Source: Methanobacteriota archaeon
Lineage (GTDB): Archaea; Thermoplasmatota; Poseidoniia; Poseidoniales; Thalassarchaeaceae
Direction of reading: 5' to 3'
Length of the DNA: 5,160 bases
NCBI GenBank assembly: GCA_002719615.1
Contig: PBHZ01000012.1
Location: 1 to 5,160 of the forward strand
In this document: positions 2,213 to 5,160 of the stretch, in pieces
How the letters are laid out: every line of letters begins with the position of its first letter
Position numbering within the stretch: position 1 is the first letter of the stretch
Made by a program: the position numbers and the translations under genes
The notes under the pieces: generated by a model
The model's input: the letters and a program-made list of their open reading frames with translations, nothing else
What the model was told of the DNA's origin: nothing
The model's database searches: none

Positions 2213-5160
2213 ATGCCAGCTTATATCATAGAAACTGGTCGTAGTTATCCCAACGTTGTTTCGGAAGCTGTTTTTGGACAAACATTCCAGCGTCCTGCTT
2301 TTGGTGGGTATCAATCCCACGATAATCATAGCGGACCAGGTACCAATTACCAGATAACCTTTAACAACTTCGGTCCAGGATCGATGATAGGTGGTAAGGA
2401 CGTAGTTTTATATCTTGGAGATGATGATGAGACCTGTGTAGGTAACTGTGATGGGTTTAGGAGACCCGTTTATAGGTGGTATCGTAGTAAATATCAAGAT
2501 CATACCTATACTAATAAGAAAGTATTAGATCATCAGACTGATTTTCCCAATGATCCTAATGCAAAACAAGTCATGGAGGGGTATAACCGTGAACCTCGTG
2601 ACGGAAGAGCAGTATTTCATATAGCAAGAGAGCAAGCAGCAGGTTCTACAGCGTTGTATAGGCATTATAATGCAACTCTGAACGACACAATGCTCTCTAC
2701 TACACAGTCTCCACCTTCGGGGTACGCTAATGTAGAGACTATAGGGTATATTTGGACAAGTCAAGCGAACGCAGACGTATATAAAGCAGCAGGAGAGTCA
2801 GTAAGACCTCTCTATGAGTATTATTACAACACCAATACGTCTAAGAGAGACCATTTTTACACCATCAACCCTGCACAAGAGGTAGGATTGCAGAATCCTG
2901 GTGGTGGGGTACCTGATTGTAAGGACACAAGAGACGGATTATGGGGATATGTAGGTATAGTTGGTTACTGTTTTGAGTTAGACAAGAGTTCTAGTGCTGT
3001 AACCACCTATGCTGACATCGGATCTATAGGTCCAACAGGGGAATGTAACGTAAATAGATCGAATTGGTACCAATGGAATAACGAGTGGACGCTCTTAAAG
3101 TATCTTCGAGAGCAAAATGGCGTACCTGCGATCCAAGGTTGGGGTAATCCAGACAATGTAGCTGGTGTTAATACCACAGATGCACTGTTTGAGTGGTTCT
3201 ATGGTAGGAATGGTGCAGTAAAAGCAGCACTTCCCCGCTATCTTTCATTCGAGCAGTCGTATGATTCGCAGTTTATATACTATTTGTATGATACAACGTA
3301 CCCATGGAACGGTCCTGTCTACGGAATTAACTTCAGTTTGAGTGATGCAGCGTGTTGTCCTAACTCAACTGACGCTGAAGGGTGTCCTTCTTGCGTACCA
3401 GTACCTATAGAATACAGTAGATTCTACGAAGTGAGGTCAGATTGTTGGGAGACACTTAAAACTAAGATGACTTTATCTGACATGAAGTCTAAAAATGTCA
3501 ATGAATCGTTCTTAGTTGCGGATACAACCAGTACAAGAATACTATTTCGGTACACAACTGCTACAGGATCCTTCTTTATTGGTGAAAAGATCAACGGATG
3601 GAACATTACACAGGTTAGATATTTCGGTGATGAACTAAAAGTAGGGTATATGGAGCTTAGTTGGGATGCTTCTGATGACAATAAGTGGTATGTTAACCCT
3701 GCTTGCGTAGCTTGGCGTATTACTAATAGTAGTGGTGGGGAGATTACTAACTCAGTTACAGAGAAAGGGTCATGGATTGCTATAGGTGCACCTACTAATG
3801 CTGCTGTTCCATGGACAGCACACATGGATGCATACGGTATATACCCTGTAAAACCAGCAGATGATGCAGTAGATCCTAATATTGGTGTATGGCAAGTGCA
3901 TACTGCGACGTTTACTATCCCTAGTGCAGGTACTTACTCCTTAAGAATCGAGTCTGACAACTACGGTTACATGAAAATCACTGACTCTGGTAGTACTGTC
4001 CTTGTGGATAGGGAGATTAATTACTCTAATGGTATGGGTAATGAGACTTTCCCTATGACATTAGGTGCAGGTACTTACACTTTAGAGACTAGAGTTAAGA
4101 ATATTAGTAGAGATATAGCAGGTGCACCCTTTACATACAACGGTTCATACACTTCTACAGACGGTGGAGTAGCACAAGTGCTTGCTGGATATGGTATTAG
4201 GGACAAAGGTGCGTTCTTTGGGGTGTATGAGTTCCCTAAAAAGATCACTTACTACCGTGTAGAGATAGATCCACAACAATTAATAGCAAATCGTACCCTA
4301 GACTCAGCAGAATTAAGAGCAAATATCAATTCTGAGGGGCAAGTACAGAGTGTAGATATCATTAATGGTGGATTTGGGTATGCTCAACCGAAGATTGAGA
4401 TAGAACAACCTGCAGTTTTGACTGAAAGATCCGCTAATGACAATGCAAGGAAGGTATTTCACAACATGGGCGGTTGGGATCAGCAATTTGTGAACTCTCC
4501 GAACGACCCAGTTAACAATCCAGACGGTACTAAGAACAATTTTGGTATGAAAGATATCAAAAAGAAGCAGTCTGCGGTGCTAGAAGAGGATATGAGTGAG
4601 TCATATCAGGAAAGAGAGAACTTAATGCCCTATGGTAAGGGTGCTTCACAGGGTGATGTGCAAATAAAAGGTACAAATACTGTAGTAAACACAGGATCGA
4701 AGCAATTACGGAGAGCAAGTGGTGAAGGAAAAGGTAAAACTCCGCTAAAGAAAGCAGTTTTAGAGATAGCAAATATTAATGAGGACGGATCTATAGTAGA
4801 AATACTGATTAAAGACCGTGGATCAGGGTATGATCCCGATCCAAACAACAAACCGAACATCTATATCGTTGATACTGAGAAGGAAGAGTATAAAATGCGT
4901 GGTCCTAACGTAAATTTATCAACAAAAACCTTTAAAGACAACATTAGAGCAGAGAATGGACTAAAAGATGCGATCAAAAGTGGGTCTGATGCTGAAGAAG
5001 AGGAGATAAACCAGATGGATGACGGTATCATAGGTGGTTTTAACACTATGATGAACGGATTTACTACAAAGTACCCTACTGGTTACCTTAGAATCAAGGA
5101 TTATGATGATGAGAGTACGGATTTATGCTCTAATTTCCCTGCAACCTGTATAGGAATCGA
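2213..5160 (+). CDS. Giant modular virion structural protein, 3' end beyond window
   Basis: The frame is open from ATG at 2213 for 982 complete codons and runs off the right edge, so the product is larger than 982 residues. The start abuts the stop of the preceding gene. Domains in order: a beta-rich N-terminus (about 1-82, with C75-x3-C79); three segments resembling DUF5648 repeats (83-255), with YRWY/YRHYN/YEYYYN, D-H-F-Y-T-I-N-P and I-V-G-Y-C-F; a region to about 375 containing an echo of that pattern (F-I-Y-Y-L-Y-D ... Y-G-I-N-F); a Cys cluster (C381, C382, C391, C394, C411); a strand-rich part with G-S-F-F-I-G-E-K-I-N-G; a PA14/jelly-roll-like domain (558-650); two G-G-x-G-Y type repeats (706-732 and 856-887) around a charged, low-complexity linker (765-848); and a Cys-containing end. 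There is no signal peptide or transmembrane segment. The architecture is that of a cyanophage tail, fibre or baseplate-periphery protein; which of these cannot be decided here. Reverse-strand ORFs inside it are shadows. Confidence 0.88.
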   Translation, partial: MPAYIIETGRSYPNVVSEAVFGQTFQRPAFGGYQSHDNHSGPGTNYQITFNNFGPGSMIGGKDVVLYLGDDDETCVGNCDGFRRPVYRWYRSKYQDHTYTNKKVLDHQTDFPNDPNAKQVMEGYNREPRDGRAVFHIAREQAAGSTALYRHYNATLNDTMLSTTQSPPSGYANVETIGYIWTSQANADVYKAAGESVRPLYEYYYNTNTSKRDHFYTINPAQEVGLQNPGGGVPDCKDTRDGLWGYVGIVGYCFELDKSSSAVTTYADIGSIGPTGECNVNRSNWYQWNNEWTLLKYLREQNGVPAIQGWGNPDNVAGVNTTDALFEWFYGRNGAVKAALPRYLSFEQSYDSQFIYYLYDTTYPWNGPVYGINFSLSDAACCPNSTDAEGCPSCVPVPIEYSRFYEVRSDCWETLKTKMTLSDMKSKNVNESFLVADTTSTRILFRYTTATGSFFIGEKINGWNITQVRYFGDELKVGYMELSWDASDDNKWYVNPACVAWRITNSSGGEITNSVTEKGSWIAIGAPTNAAVPWTAHMDAYGIYPVKPADDAVDPNIGVWQVHTATFTIPSAGTYSLRIESDNYGYMKITDSGSTVLVDREINYSNGMGNETFPMTLGAGTYTLETRVKNISRDIAGAPFTYNGSYTSTDGGVAQVLAGYGIRDKGAFFGVYEFPKKITYYRVEIDPQQLIANRTLDSAELRANINSEGQVQSVDIINGGFGYAQPKIEIEQPAVLTERSANDNARKVFHNMGGWDQQFVNSPNDPVNNPDGTKNNFGMKDIKKKQSAVLEEDMSESYQERENLMPYGKGASQGDVQIKGTNTVVNTGSKQLRRASGEGKGKTPLKKAVLEIANINEDGSIVEILIKDRGSGYDPDPNNKPNIYIVDTEKEEYKMRGPNVNLSTKTFKDNIRAENGLKDAIKSGSDAEEEEINQMDDGIIGGFNTMMNGFTTKYPTGYLRIKDYDDESTDLCSNFPATCIGI
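2459..2977 (+). repeat. Tandem DUF5648-like protein repeats in the giant protein
   Basis: Residues 83-255 of the giant protein show three related units. Unit 1 has P-V-Y-R-W-Y...D-H-T-Y-T (85-100). Unit 2 has A-L-Y-R-H-Y-N...N-D-T-M-L-S-T...T-I-G-Y-I-W (147-181). Unit 3 has P-L-Y-E-Y-Y-Y-N...R-D-H-F-Y-T...G-I-V-G-Y-C-F (199-254). The order PLYRxYN, DHFYT, EGxxGYxF is the hallmark of PF18885 (DUF5648), found in secreted and surface proteins, often beside enzymatic or adhesion domains. Unit 1 is short and lacks a clear G-Y strand. The units are diverged at DNA level. Surface binding is plausible, not shown. Confidence 0.65.
3353..3445 (+). other. Cys-rich segment of the giant protein
   Basis: Residues 381-411 carry C381, C382, C391-P-S-C394 and C411, five of the 13 cysteines seen. 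CPSC resembles a metal-binding or disulfide knuckle. It links the DUF5648-like half to the strand-rich second half. Zinc binding and disulfides cannot be told apart from sequence. Confidence 0.55.
3884..4162 (+). other. PA14/jelly-roll-like beta-sandwich domain in the giant protein
   Basis: Residues about 558-650 read as T-F-T-I-P-S-A-G-T-Y-S-L-R-I-E-S-D-N-Y-G, then a D-S-G-S-T-V-L-V loop and F-P-M-T-L-G-A-G-T-Y-T-L-E. The repeated AGTY-T/S-L strand and the S-D-N-x-G-x-M-K-I turn are typical of PA14-like and carbohydrate-binding beta sandwiches found in phage tail proteins. At DNA level GTGCAGGTACTTAC occurs exactly at 3924-3937 and 4065-4078, encoding the two matching strands. Glycan or receptor binding is inferred. 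Confidence 0.6.
4328..4408 (+). repeat. First GGxGY-type beta repeat in the giant protein
   Basis: Residues 706-732 read N-S-E-G-Q-V-Q-S-V-D-I-I-N-G-G-F-G-Y followed by P-K-I-E-I-E. This matches the G-x-V-x-x-V-x-I-x-x-G-G-x-G-Y-x-x-x-P-x-[IV]-x-[IV] repeat common in marine phage structural proteins. The second copy lies 150 residues later. Confidence 0.6.
4778..4873 (+). repeat. Second GGxGY-type beta repeat in the giant protein
   Basis: Residues 856-887 read N-E-D-G-S-I-V-E-I-L-I-K-D-R-G-S-G-Y, then a six- to eight-residue insertion before P-N-I-Y-I-V-D. Aligned with residues 706-732 it shares A-N-I-N in front, the G-x-[VI]-x-x-[VI]-x-I core and the G-x-G-Y turn. The first G of GGxGY is Arg here. 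Diverged internal duplication is the likely origin. Confidence 0.55.

Noticed and set aside
2525..2764. 79-codon reverse-strand ORF
   Set aside because: It is antisense to the DUF5648-like repeats; its Cys/Arg/Ile-rich translation has no domain character.
3424..3825. 133-codon reverse-strand ORF
   Set aside because: It lies wholly inside the giant + strand gene, whose frame is open throughout and shows recognisable domains. The reverse product is hydrophobic and Ser/Leu/Val rich in the way expected of an antisense shadow.
4557..5046. Three reverse-strand ORFs of 61-76 codons
   Set aside because: All are antisense to the 3' part of the giant gene, and two of them overlap each other in different frames. 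Their Ser/Leu/Phe/Pro-rich translations are typical of the complement of Lys/Glu/Gly-rich coding DNA.

Overview
The window looks like the late (virion-assembly) region of a marine tailed phage, most likely a T4-like cyanomyovirus infecting Synechococcus or Prochlorococcus, or a close relative. The reasons are gene content (a 2-oxoglutarate/Fe(II) oxygenase, an NlpC/P60 peptidase, very small conserved-type ORFs and a giant domain-mosaic structural protein), moderately AT-rich DNA, one coding strand, tight gene packing and almost no recognisable Shine-Dalgarno sequences. The host assignment is inference; no host gene or photosynthesis gene is present.

Layout: positions 1-314 are mostly non-coding, with two stem-loops (about 42-65 and 242-270), an extended -10-like element near 117-125, a weak late-promoter-like CTATAAACG at 241 and a short imperfect direct repeat. 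From 315 to the right edge everything is read on the + strand: a 53-aa Lys-rich protein (315-476), a 209-aa 2OG-Fe(II) oxygenase (463-1092), a 52-aa small protein (1092-1250), a 161-aa NlpC/P60 cysteine peptidase (1244-1729), a 60-aa acidic SpoVT-AbrB-like protein (1763-1945), an 80-aa helical protein (1970-2212) and a giant protein starting at 2213 that stays open for 982 codons to the end of the window. Three of the joins overlap (14, 1 and 7 nt), and the last two genes abut with no spacer, so the set probably forms one transcription unit with coupled translation.

How they may work together: the peptidase has the form of tail-associated peptidoglycan hydrolases, and the giant protein has the modular beta-rich architecture of a tail, fibre or baseplate-periphery protein (DUF5648-like repeats, a Cys-rich segment, a PA14/jelly-roll-like domain, and two copies of a GGxGY-type beta repeat). 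The oxygenase may modify a virion or host protein, but no substrate can be read from sequence. Two of the genes, the 53-aa and 52-aa ORFs, are short enough to be missed by length-filtered annotation, and the largest gene runs off the window edge. I see no mobile element, CRISPR array, tRNA or rRNA.
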